Origin: a virus
IMG/VR virus record: IMGVR_UViG_3300044953_000352
Location: 1-64,000 of that record
Strand: one strand, 5' to 3'
Length of the DNA stretch: 64,000 nt
The notes below the pieces were generated by a model. The model made no database searches. It saw only the letters and a list, made by a program, of their open reading frames with translations, and was not told the DNA's origin. Below are positions 34,615 through 43,647 of this stretch, one piece after another. Numbering within the stretch: the first letter of the stretch is position 1; every line of letters starts with the position of its first letter. The position numbers were made by a program, and so were the translations under genes.

Positions 34615-35921
34615 GTAAACCTTTATGTGTATTACAAAGCCCACTTTTCACCCGTAGTGGATATGGCGACTGGGCAATGGCAATTGGAAAAAGTTTGTTG
34701 CGATACAACAAATATGATTTGTTAATTGCACCTACCCCTTGGGGAAATACTCCAAGAAAAATGTCTCTTGATGAATTTGATAAGAGCGACTCTGAAGCTA
34801 TTGAATTAGCAAATAGAGTTTTAAAGTCTCCGTTGAATAAACAACCAGACGTGTTTATACAAATTACTATTCCAAATGAATATCAACCAATAGGAAAATA
34901 TAATATTGGCATGACTGCCGGTATTGAAACTACAATTCCTCCCGGCGATTGGATTGAAGGAATGAATCGTATGAATCTTAATTTGCTTTTGAGCAATTTT
35001 GCAAAGGATGGATTTGTTAAAGCAAATTATATGAAACAATTCCAAGACGGTAGACAAGAAAAATTGTCAGTGGAAAAGCCAATGGAAGTTTGTTTATGGG
35101 GTGCGGATACTTCAATATATAAGAAAACAGATGAAAAAGTCGAAAGTGTTGATTCTATTTTAAGTACAATTCCAGAAAAATTTGCTTATTTGTTTGTAGG
35201 ACAATGGACTCATACCAATGGACTTTACAGTGATCGAAAGGACATCGGAAATCTTATCAAAGTATTTTGTTCTGCATTTAAAGACAGGAAAGGTTCACGT
35301 CCATGTTTATTATTAAAAACAAATGGAGTTAACTTTTCAAAAATTGATAAAGATGATGTTTTAAAGAAAATTAAAACTATACGAGACGAAGTTGGTGGTG
35401 ATTTGCCAAACGTTTATGTTTTACATGGCGAATTGAGTGATGTAGAAATGAACGCATTGTTTAATCACGATAAGGTCAAAGCGCATGTGAGTTTTACTCA
35501 TGGTGAAGGATATGGGCATCCATTATTACTTGCTTCATTAAGCGGAAAACCTATTTTTGCTCCAAATTGGAGTGGACATTTAGACTTTTTAAATTCTAAT
35601 TACTGTGTATTATTAAATGGTTCAGTTAAACCAATAGATCCCGCTTCCGTTAATCAATGGTTAATAAAAGAAAGTAGTTGGTTTTATGTTGTATATGGAT
35701 TGGCAGAAGATAAACTTAAAAACTTTTATTATTCACCAAGTAGTCTTTTAAAAGAAAACGCAGAAAAATTAAGATTAGAGAATGCGGAAAAATTTAGTTT
35801 GCAAGCTATGGACAAAGTATTTCATGGTTTATTAGATAGATACGTTCCAGAATTTGCGGTAGAAAAGAAAATCATATTGCCTAAATTAAAGAAAATTGAA
35901 TTGCCAAAAATAACTGTATAA
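34611..35921 (+). CDS. GT4-like glycosyltransferase, 436 aa
   Basis: GT-B fold: the N-terminal SPLFTRSGYGDWAMAIG is a Gly-rich acceptor-domain loop, and 'VSFTHGEGYGHPLLLASLSGKPIFAPNWSGHLDFL' is the donor-site loop with Glu. The middle ESVDSILSTIPEKFAYLFVGQW is the inter-domain strand. Full-length and intact, unlike the preceding split enzyme, with which it may share origin. ATGA overlap with dut. It opens the biosynthetic run. The sugar is unknown. Confidence 0.8.
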   Translation: MSKPLCVLQSPLFTRSGYGDWAMAIGKSLLRYNKYDLLIAPTPWGNTPRKMSLDEFDKSDSEAIELANRVLKSPLNKQPDVFIQITIPNEYQPIGKYNIGMTAGIETTIPPGDWIEGMNRMNLNLLLSNFAKDGFVKANYMKQFQDGRQEKLSVEKPMEVCLWGADTSIYKKTDEKVESVDSILSTIPEKFAYLFVGQWTHTNGLYSDRKDIGNLIKVFCSAFKDRKGSRPCLLLKTNGVNFSKIDKDDVLKKIKTIRDEVGGDLPNVYVLHGELSDVEMNALFNHDKVKAHVSFTHGEGYGHPLLLASLSGKPIFAPNWSGHLDFLNSNYCVLLNGSVKPIDPASVNQWLIKESSWFYVVYGLAEDKLKNFYYSPSSLLKENAEKLRLENAEKFSLQAMDKVFHGLLDRYVPEFAVEKKIILPKLKKIELPKITV

Positions 35922-35922
35922 T

Positions 35923-36597
35923 ATGAACGATATATTTTTATCATTTCTTGTTACATGTAAAAACGAAACTGAAACGTTGTTTCAACTATTACGGTTTCTA
36001 TCTAAATATACAGAAAATAATGAATGTATTATTCTTGATGATTACAGTGATAATCCACAAACACTTGCTATTATTAATAGTGCATACGATTCTAATCCAT
36101 TATTTTTTAAGGTACATCAACATAAATTAAATAATAATTATGGTGAACATAAAAATTATGGTAAGTCTTTATGTAAAGGAAAGTATATATTCCAAATTGA
36201 CGGAGATGAATTGCCTTCTTCATTTTTGATGGATTCAATTAAAGATATTATTAATTTAAATACTGACGTAGAATTATTTTGGGTTCCTAGAATTAATGAT
36301 TTCAACGGAGTTAAACCAGAACATGCAAATCAATGGGGATGGAGATTAACTTCTTACGAAAATAGATCAATTGTTAATTGGCCAGATCCTCAGAGTCGTA
36401 TATTTAAAAATCTTTCTCATATTTCATGGAAAAGAAAATTGCATGAAAAGGTAGAAGGTGCTAAAGTGTTCTCAATGCTTCCAGAAAGTTTTGAATTTGC
36501 ATTGCATCATAATAAAACTATTGAAAAGCAAATAGAAACTAATACGAGATATAATACTCAATTTACTGAAGAAGATAATAGAGGATTTAAATATTAA
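35923..36597 (+). CDS. GT2-family glycosyltransferase
   Basis: Short GT-A enzyme: 'SFLVTCKNETETL' then 'CIILDDYSDN' (GT2 strand and DDxSxD), and 'KYIFQIDGDELPSSFL' near residue 88, the Asp-Gly-Asp metal site. Family GT2, WaaE/beta-1,4-glucosyltransferase type. 224 residues, with 'ISWKRKLHEKVEGAK' near the end, a motif in many GT2 LPS enzymes. It lies 1 base after the GT4 gene and 4 bases before the RfbH-like gene. Confidence 0.85.
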   Translation: MNDIFLSFLVTCKNETETLFQLLRFLSKYTENNECIILDDYSDNPQTLAIINSAYDSNPLFFKVHQHKLNNNYGEHKNYGKSLCKGKYIFQIDGDELPSSFLMDSIKDIINLNTDVELFWVPRINDFNGVKPEHANQWGWRLTSYENRSIVNWPDPQSRIFKNLSHISWKRKLHEKVEGAKVFSMLPESFEFALHHNKTIEKQIETNTRYNTQFTEEDNRGFKY

Positions 36598-36601
36598 TAC
36601 T

Positions 36602-37921
36602 ATGATAGAAAATATTTTGTCAAATATTAAATCATTGATAAATGAAAAAAATAAAAACAAAAAATGGACTCCAAATGTTGATTGGGTGCAATATGCTGGT
36701 CCATTTTTTGATGAAAATGAATATATTGCCGCAATAAATTCTTTATTAGAAGGATGGTTAGTTTTAGGAAAAGATGCTATAAAATTTGAAACTACATTTC
36801 CATCTCAATTCAATAAAAAATACGGAATATTAACAAATAGTGGAAGTAGCTCTAATCTTATAATGATGTCTGTATTAACATCAAAAAGATTATATAATTT
36901 AAAAAAAGGAACCAAAGTTATTACTCCAATAGCTGGATTTCCTACAACTATAAATCCTATTTTTCAAGTTGGATTTACACCAGTATTTGTTGATATTGAT
37001 TTAGATACCCTCAATCTTAATTTGGATCAAGTAGAGGATGCTGCTAAAAAAGGAGCAAAAATTATTACATTTGCACATGTATTAGGAAATCCTCCTAATA
37101 TGGATCGTTTAATGGAAATCATTAAACAATATAATTTGATTCTTTTAGAAGATTGTTGTGACGCTCTTGGATCTACTTATAAAGAAAAACCTCTTGGTAG
37201 TTTTGGAGAATTAACAAGTTGTAGTTTTTATCCTGCACATCATATGACTATGGGTGAAGGAGGATTTGTTGCATGCAATACAGAAATACAAGAAATCATT
37301 GCTCGTAGTTTTCGTGAATGGGGACGTGGATGTTATTGTGTAGGTAAAAAGGCAAATTTATTAAAAAACGGATCTTGTGGAAAAAGATTTTCAAATTGGT
37401 TGCCAGAGTTACCAGATGAAATATTTGATCATAAATACGTATATGATGAAATTGGATATAATCTCAAACCGATTGAATTACAAGCATCTATTGGACTTGA
37501 ACAGATGAAGAAACTTCCTTTGATTCATCAAAAGAGAAAAGAAAATCATAAAAGATTAACTGATATATTTTATAAATATCAAGACTATTTTCATCTTCCA
37601 AAAGCAACGTTATATTCTGATCCAAGTTGGTTTGCATTTGCTTTAACTATAAAAGACAATGCGCCATTCAAGAGAAAAGATATAGTTGAATTTCTAGAAT
37701 CAAATAAAATACAAACTCGTCCATATTTTGCTGGTAATATTATGTTACAACCAGCATATACGGGATTGATTAATAAAAATGAAGTAATAACTAAATATCC
37801 AAATTCAAGAAAGGTAACAACCGACACGTTCTTTTTAGGAACAAGTCCTGTTATTACTATGGAACAATTGGATTATATACAAGAAAAAGTAGATGGGTTT
37901 TTTAAAAATAAAATTATATGA
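36602..37921 (+). CDS. rfbH: RfbH/E1-type CDP-4-keto-6-deoxyglucose 3-dehydrase
   Basis: PLP- and [2Fe-2S]-dependent dehydratase that starts C-3 deoxygenation in 3,6-dideoxyhexose synthesis (tyvelose, abequose, paratose, yersiniose). It reads as the aminotransferase fold, but the PLP Lys is replaced: SFYPAHHMTMGEGG at 208-221, as in the E1 family. The Fe-S motif is intact: Cys186, then 57 residues, Cys244-x-Cys246, then Cys259 (E1 has C-x57-C-x-C-x7-C). Its partner reductase E3 was not found in this window. 439 residues. Overlaps the next gene by 4 bases. Confidence 0.92.
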   Translation: MIENILSNIKSLINEKNKNKKWTPNVDWVQYAGPFFDENEYIAAINSLLEGWLVLGKDAIKFETTFPSQFNKKYGILTNSGSSSNLIMMSVLTSKRLYNLKKGTKVITPIAGFPTTINPIFQVGFTPVFVDIDLDTLNLNLDQVEDAAKKGAKIITFAHVLGNPPNMDRLMEIIKQYNLILLEDCCDALGSTYKEKPLGSFGELTSCSFYPAHHMTMGEGGFVACNTEIQEIIARSFREWGRGCYCVGKKANLLKNGSCGKRFSNWLPELPDEIFDHKYVYDEIGYNLKPIELQASIGLEQMKKLPLIHQKRKENHKRLTDIFYKYQDYFHLPKATLYSDPSWFAFALTIKDNAPFKRKDIVEFLESNKIQTRPYFAGNIMLQPAYTGLINKNEVITKYPNSRKVTTDTFFLGTSPVITMEQLDYIQEKVDGFFKNKII

Positions 37922-38874
37922 AATTATTATATATTACAGGATGCTTGGGTTTTATCGGATCTCATTTGACTCGTGCGTGTCTTAAAAAAGGATGGTATGT
38001 AAGAGGAGTAGATAAGGCAACATATGCTGCGGATTTAAATTTATTAAACGAATTTAATCAATATCCTACATTTAGTTTTAAGAGGGGAGATATTTGTAAA
38101 TTAGATCGTTTAGTAGATTGTGATTATTTTATTAATGTTGCCGCCGAAACTCATGTTGATAATTCTATTAGAAAAAGTGATGACTTTGTTTATTCTAATA
38201 TTAATGGCGTTTATAATATCCTAGAATTATTGAAAAATTATAATAAACAAGGATATGTAAAGCCAGTTTTATTACATTTTAGTACAGATGAAGTGTATGG
38301 AGATATAGAAGATGGTCAGCATTTTGAAACGGATATATTGAAACCAAGTAATCCTTATTCAGCAACAAAAGCATCAGCGGATCAATTAATTCTTGCATGG
38401 GCACGAACATATGGTATACAATACGTTATTGTTAGACCAACTAATAATTATGGAATAGGACAATATGTTGAAAAATTAATTCCAAAGACTTGTAAATATA
38501 TAAGTTTAAACAGAAAAGTGCCTCTTCACAATAATGGAACTCCAATACGTAATTGGCTTCATGTAGAAGATACTGCTAGAGGAATTATAACAATAATTGA
38601 ATCGGGTGTTAAAAACGAAATATTTAACATAGCAGGTGGATTTGAACAATCAAATATAGTAACTCTTCAGAAAATAGTAAAAGAATATTTTGGTAATTTA
38701 CCTGATGATTACGAAAACAAATATATTGATTTTTCTTTAACAAGAGTTGGTCAAGACATTCGATATGCATTAAATGATGACAAATTGAGAAGTCTAGGAT
38801 GGAAGCCTCAATGTGATTTTGATGTCGAATTAAAAAAGATAGTGAAGTATTATAAGGATAATTTTATATGGTAA
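37918..38874 (+). CDS. NDP-glucose 4,6-dehydratase (SDR; RfbB/RfbG-like)
   Basis: Removes water from an NDP-glucose to give the 4-keto-6-deoxy sugar needed by RfbH. Rossmann motif TGCLGFIGSH, 'STDEVYGDIEDG', and catalytic YSATKASAD (Tyr-x-x-x-Lys) match dTDP/CDP-glucose 4,6-dehydratases. The Asp/Glu pair in STDEVYG is the dehydratase signature. TGCLGFIGSH is a slight departure from the usual TGGAGFIGSH. 318 residues, normal. In this context CDP-glucose is the likely substrate (RfbG-like), but the sequence resembles the dTDP enzyme as well. Confidence 0.85.
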   Translation: MKLLYITGCLGFIGSHLTRACLKKGWYVRGVDKATYAADLNLLNEFNQYPTFSFKRGDICKLDRLVDCDYFINVAAETHVDNSIRKSDDFVYSNINGVYNILELLKNYNKQGYVKPVLLHFSTDEVYGDIEDGQHFETDILKPSNPYSATKASADQLILAWARTYGIQYVIVRPTNNYGIGQYVEKLIPKTCKYISLNRKVPLHNNGTPIRNWLHVEDTARGIITIIESGVKNEIFNIAGGFEQSNIVTLQKIVKEYFGNLPDDYENKYIDFSLTRVGQDIRYALNDDKLRSLGWKPQCDFDVELKKIVKYYKDNFIW

Positions 38875-40661
38875 AATATGATAATTCAAATTATTTGGCA
38901 GCAGACTTGATAGCAGATTTTCTCGAAGAGAAAGAAATTGATATAGCATTTGGTATTATAGGATCTGCCAACTCATATATTTTTGATTCTATATCTAGAA
39001 AAGGATATACTAAATTAATATGCATGCATCATGAACAAGCAGTTGTAATGGCAGCAGGTGCATATTATAGAACTACTGGAAAATTATGTGCTGCTATTGT
39101 AACCGCTGGAGCAGGTGCTTCTAATGCAATAACAGGAGTATTATGCAATTGGGCAGATTCTATACCTTGTATTGTAATATCAGGACAAGAATCAACTAAA
39201 TATGTCAATGAGCATTCTAACCTTAGAATGTTAGGTACGCAAGGATTTGATGTATCAAAAATGGTATCTGATATTGTAAAATTTAGTACAATTATTAAGA
39301 ATAAATCTGATATTTTACAATCATTAGAACAAGCATATTATATAGCATTAGAAGGAAGACCGGGACCAGTATGGATTGATATTCCAATGGATATGCAATC
39401 TGCAATACTTAATAAAGAAGATTTAAATAAATTTACCGTTCCAAATCAAGTTGTATCTGAATATGATTTACATGAGATAATAAAGTTAATCGAACAATCA
39501 GATAGACCATTAATTTTAGGAGGACACGGAGTACGTCTTTCTAAATGTCAGGATAAATTTAAGAGCTTAATAGAAAAATTAAAAATTCCCACTGTTTTAT
39601 CGTGGTCTGGAATTGATAATTTATCATTTGATAATCCATACAACTTTGGTTGTCCGGGTTTATATGGACAACGATGTGCTAATTTTATAATTCAAAATTG
39701 TGATTTATTAATTGTATTAGGAAGCAGACTTGCGTTACCACAAACTGGTTATAATATAAATAATTTTGCACCAAATGCAAAAATAATAATGGTAAATAAC
39801 GATGAAAATGAATTAAAAAAGCACAATAGATATGATATAAAAATCAAAGATGATTGTAAGAATTTTATAAATAAATTATTAGCTTACGACATAAATTCAT
39901 ATAAATCCAAGTGGTATGATCGTTGTTTGCAGTACAAAAATGAGTTTCCTTTAGTTGAAAAATCTCATTGGGTAGACAATAAAAATCATGATAATTCTTA
40001 TGTATTTATCAATGAACTATCAAAACTTCTAAAAGAAGATCATATTATTGTTATAGGACAAGGTACACCATTACCATGTTCACATCAAAGTCTTGAACTC
40101 AAATCAAAACAAATAGCATTTGCATCAAATGGTTTAGGAGAAATGGGAAATGGATTACCATCTGCTATCGGAGCAGCATTTGGTCGTAATAATAGAGAGG
40201 TTATCTTAATGGATGGTGACGGTAGTATGATGATGAACTTGCAAGAGTTACAAACTATTGTAAGTTATAATCTTCCTGTAAAAATAATAATCTTTAATAA
40301 TGAAGGTTATTTGTTTATAAAACACACACAAAAAATGTTATTTAATGGTCGATATACTGCGGTCAATAAAGAAACCGGCATGAGTTTACCTGAATTTAAA
40401 AAAATAGCATACGCATTTGATATACCTTATTTTAATACAAAACATAATACTGTGGAAGAATTTTTAAGTCATGATGGATATGCTATATTTGAATGTTATA
40501 TGAATCCAGAACAAGAATTCGCTCCAAAAGTAAAAGGTATTTTAACAAAGAATGGTATTTTACCACCACCAATTGAGGATATGTCGCCTTTATTACCGAT
40601 AGAAATTTTAGAAAAAAATATGTTGAAAGTAAATGAAACGTCATATAAAATCAGACAATGA
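38868..40661 (+). CDS. ThDP-dependent enzyme, acetolactate synthase/YerE-like
   Basis: Full three-domain ThDP enzyme. Catalytic Glu56 sits in ICMHHEQAVVMAAGAYYR; the pyrophosphate-binding motif GDGSMMMN lies near residue 450, with the NNEGY loop 27 residues on. 597 residues matches acetolactate synthase. It sits directly after RfbH and the 4,6-dehydratase, the position of YerE in CDP-yersiniose synthesis, where such an enzyme adds a two-carbon branch from pyruvate to a CDP-4-ketosugar. Other carboligases or decarboxylases fit equally well by sequence alone. Its 7-base overlap with the previous gene suggests coupling. Confidence 0.85.
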   Translation: MVKYDNSNYLAADLIADFLEEKEIDIAFGIIGSANSYIFDSISRKGYTKLICMHHEQAVVMAAGAYYRTTGKLCAAIVTAGAGASNAITGVLCNWADSIPCIVISGQESTKYVNEHSNLRMLGTQGFDVSKMVSDIVKFSTIIKNKSDILQSLEQAYYIALEGRPGPVWIDIPMDMQSAILNKEDLNKFTVPNQVVSEYDLHEIIKLIEQSDRPLILGGHGVRLSKCQDKFKSLIEKLKIPTVLSWSGIDNLSFDNPYNFGCPGLYGQRCANFIIQNCDLLIVLGSRLALPQTGYNINNFAPNAKIIMVNNDENELKKHNRYDIKIKDDCKNFINKLLAYDINSYKSKWYDRCLQYKNEFPLVEKSHWVDNKNHDNSYVFINELSKLLKEDHIIVIGQGTPLPCSHQSLELKSKQIAFASNGLGEMGNGLPSAIGAAFGRNNREVILMDGDGSMMMNLQELQTIVSYNLPVKIIIFNNEGYLFIKHTQKMLFNGRYTAVNKETGMSLPEFKKIAYAFDIPYFNTKHNTVEEFLSHDGYAIFECYMNPEQEFAPKVKGILTKNGILPPPIEDMSPLLPIEILEKNMLKVNETSYKIRQ

Positions 40662-41371
40662 ATTTAACTTTACAAACAATATCATCAACAATAATTTCCG
40701 AACTACTCGCAAATTCTCCATTAGATGGGGTGGTTTTGGACATGGAACATGGTAATTTTAATAATGAATCTTTATACGCTTGTATTCAAGTTATTACTTT
40801 ATATAAAAAACAATGTTTTGTTAGAGTCACCGATTTAAATAAAACCTTAGTTCGAATGTGTTTAGACGCAGGAGCAACAGGAATAATATTTTCAACAATC
40901 GAATCATATTCACAAGGTAAAGAAATAGTAGAGTTTTGTACATATCCTTTATTTAAAGGAAAAAGAGGATGTGGGCTTGTTAGAGAAAATCAATGGGGTG
41001 AATACAGTTTAGGTACAAATAAACCCCTAATAATAGGACAAATTGAAACACAAACAGCAGTGGATAATTTAGATTCTATTTGCACATGTGGATTTGATAT
41101 GTTTATTATCGGACCATATGATTTATCTAATAGTCTAAATTGTGTAGGAGACTGGCAAAATTTACTTTATAAAATGTATATAAGTAAAATATATAACACA
41201 ATTGATAATAAAAAAATTGGAATGTTTCTTCCTTCCAAAAGTAATATTACTGAATTTCTATCAAATAAAAAAAATAATATGTTCAGTCCGGCGTTAATTA
41301 TATGGGGAATGGACACTGAGTTAATCAAGTCCGGTATAAATTCCATAGCATATGATATACAAACTAACTGA
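40658..41371 (+). CDS. HpcH/HpaI-family aldolase
   Basis: TIM-barrel, metal-dependent aldolase of the pyruvate/2-oxo-acid class. Evidence: DGVVLDMEHGNFN (N-terminal strand with His, residues 24-36), 'CLDAGATGIIFSTIES' (loop), IGQIETQTAVDNLDS (metal Glu), and 'FIIGPYDLSNSLNCVGD' (metal Asp). 237 residues is slightly short (usual 250-265). ATGA overlap with the ThDP gene; overlaps its paralogue-like neighbour by 20 bases. Possibly makes or breaks a branched 2-oxo chain for the sugar. Confidence 0.85.
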   Translation: MNLTLQTISSTIISELLANSPLDGVVLDMEHGNFNNESLYACIQVITLYKKQCFVRVTDLNKTLVRMCLDAGATGIIFSTIESYSQGKEIVEFCTYPLFKGKRGCGLVRENQWGEYSLGTNKPLIIGQIETQTAVDNLDSICTCGFDMFIIGPYDLSNSLNCVGDWQNLLYKMYISKIYNTIDNKKIGMFLPSKSNITEFLSNKKNNMFSPALIIWGMDTELIKSGINSIAYDIQTN

Positions 41372-42104
41372 AAAATTAAAGGTTTTAGCAAATAACTATG
41401 GTGTTATAGGTATAAAACAGTCATTTGAAGATGAAGGAATCGAAATAAATGATTTAATCTTAGTAAGAAGATTAACCGATATTTGTAATATTGAATGTTT
41501 TGTAAAAATTGGTGGATGTGAAGCAAAGTCTGATATAAATAATTGTATAAAATATGGAGTTAATAACATCATTGCTCCTATGATAGAATCGTCGTTTGCC
41601 GTATCAAAAGTTACTGATATCACATCTAAATACAATAAACTCATAAATTCTTACATTGTTGTTGAAACCAAAACATCCTTTAATAATTTAGATAGCATTT
41701 TAGAAAAAGGATACAATACATTAAAAGGAATTGTTGTTGGTCGATCAGACTTTTCAAAATCATATTCAATCGATAAAACACAAGTTGATTCTGATTTTAT
41801 ATTTGATAAAGTAAAAACAATTTTACTCAAATCAAAAGAATATAATTATCAAACGACATTAGGTGGAAATATATCTAAACAAAGTGTTGATTTTATTAAA
41901 AAAATGTATTTTCAAAATTTACTTGATAAAATCGAGACTAGAAACATTGTTATTGATTTATCAAAAATTGATATTGAAAATTTAGAAAATGTAATTAAAT
42001 TAGCTATCGAATTTGAAATCGAATTAATAAAATATAAATCTACTTCTTTAACATTGACATTAAAAGAATCAAATGATAGAATAGAAGCATTAGTAAATAG
42101 ATAA
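41352..42104 (+). CDS. Aldolase/citrate-lyase-family protein (HpcH-like)
   Basis: A second, more distant barrel of the same superfamily. GVIGIKQSFEDEG opens, 'CFVKIGGCEAKSDIN' follows, then SYIVVETKTSFNNLDS (metal Glu) and 'GIVVGRSDFSKSYS' (metal Asp). 250 residues. Two such barrels in tandem with a 20-base overlap suggest a paired or heteromeric step. Less conserved than its neighbour, so substrate and activity are uncertain. Confidence 0.75.
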   Translation: MIYKLTEKLKVLANNYGVIGIKQSFEDEGIEINDLILVRRLTDICNIECFVKIGGCEAKSDINNCIKYGVNNIIAPMIESSFAVSKVTDITSKYNKLINSYIVVETKTSFNNLDSILEKGYNTLKGIVVGRSDFSKSYSIDKTQVDSDFIFDKVKTILLKSKEYNYQTTLGGNISKQSVDFIKKMYFQNLLDKIETRNIVIDLSKIDIENLENVIKLAIEFEIELIKYKSTSLTLTLKESNDRIEALVNR

Positions 42105-42109
42105 ATAAA

Positions 42110-43270
42110 ATGAACAAGAGATTTGAACAGTTACAAAACATTGTACACCGAGAAGAATGTTTTAAAACAATATGTGGTGCCGGAAATGAAGATAAAGCAC
42201 ATGTTAAAAAATTATCTTTTGTCTATACATTAGCAGGAACAAAAATATTAGACGTATCAGCTAATGTTGACGTTGTTAAAGCAGCAATGGAAGGTATTGA
42301 TTTAGCGTATGAGTATACCCATAAATTAAATGTTAAGATAGAAGATAGACCTTATATTATGGTCAGTGTAGGAATGCCGGGAGATCCTCACGTTAGAAAA
42401 TCTTTTATAAATGCAGATAAGTGCATTGGATGTACATTATGTATTCCTATTTGCCCAACTGATGCTATTCCTAAAGACTTTGTACAAAATCTAAATGTAT
42501 TTAAAAATTTAGGAGGAGTTTTTGATATCGAAGATCAATCAAAAGAAATTGTTATCAAAGATCTGTGTATAGGATGTGGCAAATGTAGTAGTATTTGCCC
42601 AAAGAATGATATTATCTCATATAGACACAATGCAAGAGAAATACATAAACTTTTACCGAAGTGTATGGAAGCCGGTGCAGAATTATTTGAACTTCATGCT
42701 GCGGTTGGAGAAGATGATATTACTCTTACAGAATGGTCAATAATCAATGAGATTAATTCCAATAATTATAATTCAATGTGTTTGGATAGATTAAATCTAG
42801 GAAACTTAAGATTTGAACATAGAATTAATGAGGCTAGAAAAATTGCTGGTAATCGTTTAATGATTCAAGCAGATGGATATCCAATGAGTGGTGGAGAAGA
42901 TGATTATAACACTACTTTACAAGCAGTTGCATGTGCTGATGTTGTCAATAAAAAGTTTAATATGCGAATTGACAAGAAACGTACAACCGACAAATTAGGA
43001 AAGCCAAAAATATCTTCCAAAAAAGTATATAAAAACATTAATGATGTAGATAATATTCCTATATTAATTTCAGGAGGTACAAATTCTTATAGTAAAGAAT
43101 TGGCAGAAAAGGCAGAAGTAAGAATTAATGGGGTATCTATAGGAACATTTGCGAGAGATTTAATTGAAAAATTTATAGTGCAACCAGATTTCTATGAAAA
43201 CGATGAACTTATTAAATTGGCATATGAAAATGCAAAAAATTTAATACAAATTAGTAATAAAAAAATATGA
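42110..43270 (+). CDS. LdpA-like iron-sulphur protein with two ferredoxin motifs
   Basis: 386 residues. The N-terminal domain ICGAGNEDKAHVKKLSFVY and 'TKILDVSANVDVVKAA' matches the LdpA family, iron-sulphur proteins first known from cyanobacterial circadian input. Then come two 4Fe-4S motifs: C105-x2-C108-x2-C111-x3-C115P and C153-x2-C156-x2-C159-x3-C163P. The C-terminal domain has LMIQADGYPMSGGEDDYNTT and 'PILISGGTNSYSKEL', also LdpA-like. It could donate electrons to the RfbH or radical SAM step, or act as an enzyme. ATG 6 bases after the aldolase; overlaps the HAD gene. Confidence 0.8.
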   Translation: MNKRFEQLQNIVHREECFKTICGAGNEDKAHVKKLSFVYTLAGTKILDVSANVDVVKAAMEGIDLAYEYTHKLNVKIEDRPYIMVSVGMPGDPHVRKSFINADKCIGCTLCIPICPTDAIPKDFVQNLNVFKNLGGVFDIEDQSKEIVIKDLCIGCGKCSSICPKNDIISYRHNAREIHKLLPKCMEAGAELFELHAAVGEDDITLTEWSIINEINSNNYNSMCLDRLNLGNLRFEHRINEARKIAGNRLMIQADGYPMSGGEDDYNTTLQAVACADVVNKKFNMRIDKKRTTDKLGKPKISSKKVYKNINDVDNIPILISGGTNSYSKELAEKAEVRINGVSIGTFARDLIEKFIVQPDFYENDELIKLAYENAKNLIQISNKKI

Positions 43271-43647
43271 AACAACTTGTTATAGCAGTCGATTTTGATG
43301 GTACGTTGTGTGAATACGCATTTCCTAAAATAGGAAATCAAACAGAACAACAAAAAAACTTGTTAGATTTATTGATCGCACTAAAACAAAAAGGTCATTA
43401 TCTAATATTATGGACAAACAGAGGGGACACAGATGAACTAAAATGTTTATCTGAAGCAATTGAATGGTGTAAAAACCAAGGATTAGAATTTGATCAAGTT
43501 AATAACAATAATCCCGAACGTGAAGCTAATAAAAAATCAGGATACAGTAGGAAAATATTAGCAGACTATTATATTGATGATAAATGCTTAGAATTTGGAA
43601 ATGTATTGGCTAGAACAAAGACTTTAGAGTTTTTATCCAATTTATGA
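43267..43647 (+). CDS. HAD-type phosphatase (BT0820-like)
   Basis: A small HAD hydrolase: IAVDFDGTLCE (motif I, Asp nucleophile), 'LILWTNRGD' (motif II), a Lys in the middle, and 'ADYYIDDKCLEF' (motif III). 126 residues with a minimal cap, as in phage and Bacteroidota HADs. Probably dephosphorylates a sugar phosphate or nucleotide. Both ends overlap neighbours by 4 bases (ATGA). Confidence 0.85.
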   Translation: MKQLVIAVDFDGTLCEYAFPKIGNQTEQQKNLLDLLIALKQKGHYLILWTNRGDTDELKCLSEAIEWCKNQGLEFDQVNNNNPEREANKKSGYSRKILADYYIDDKCLEFGNVLARTKTLEFLSNL

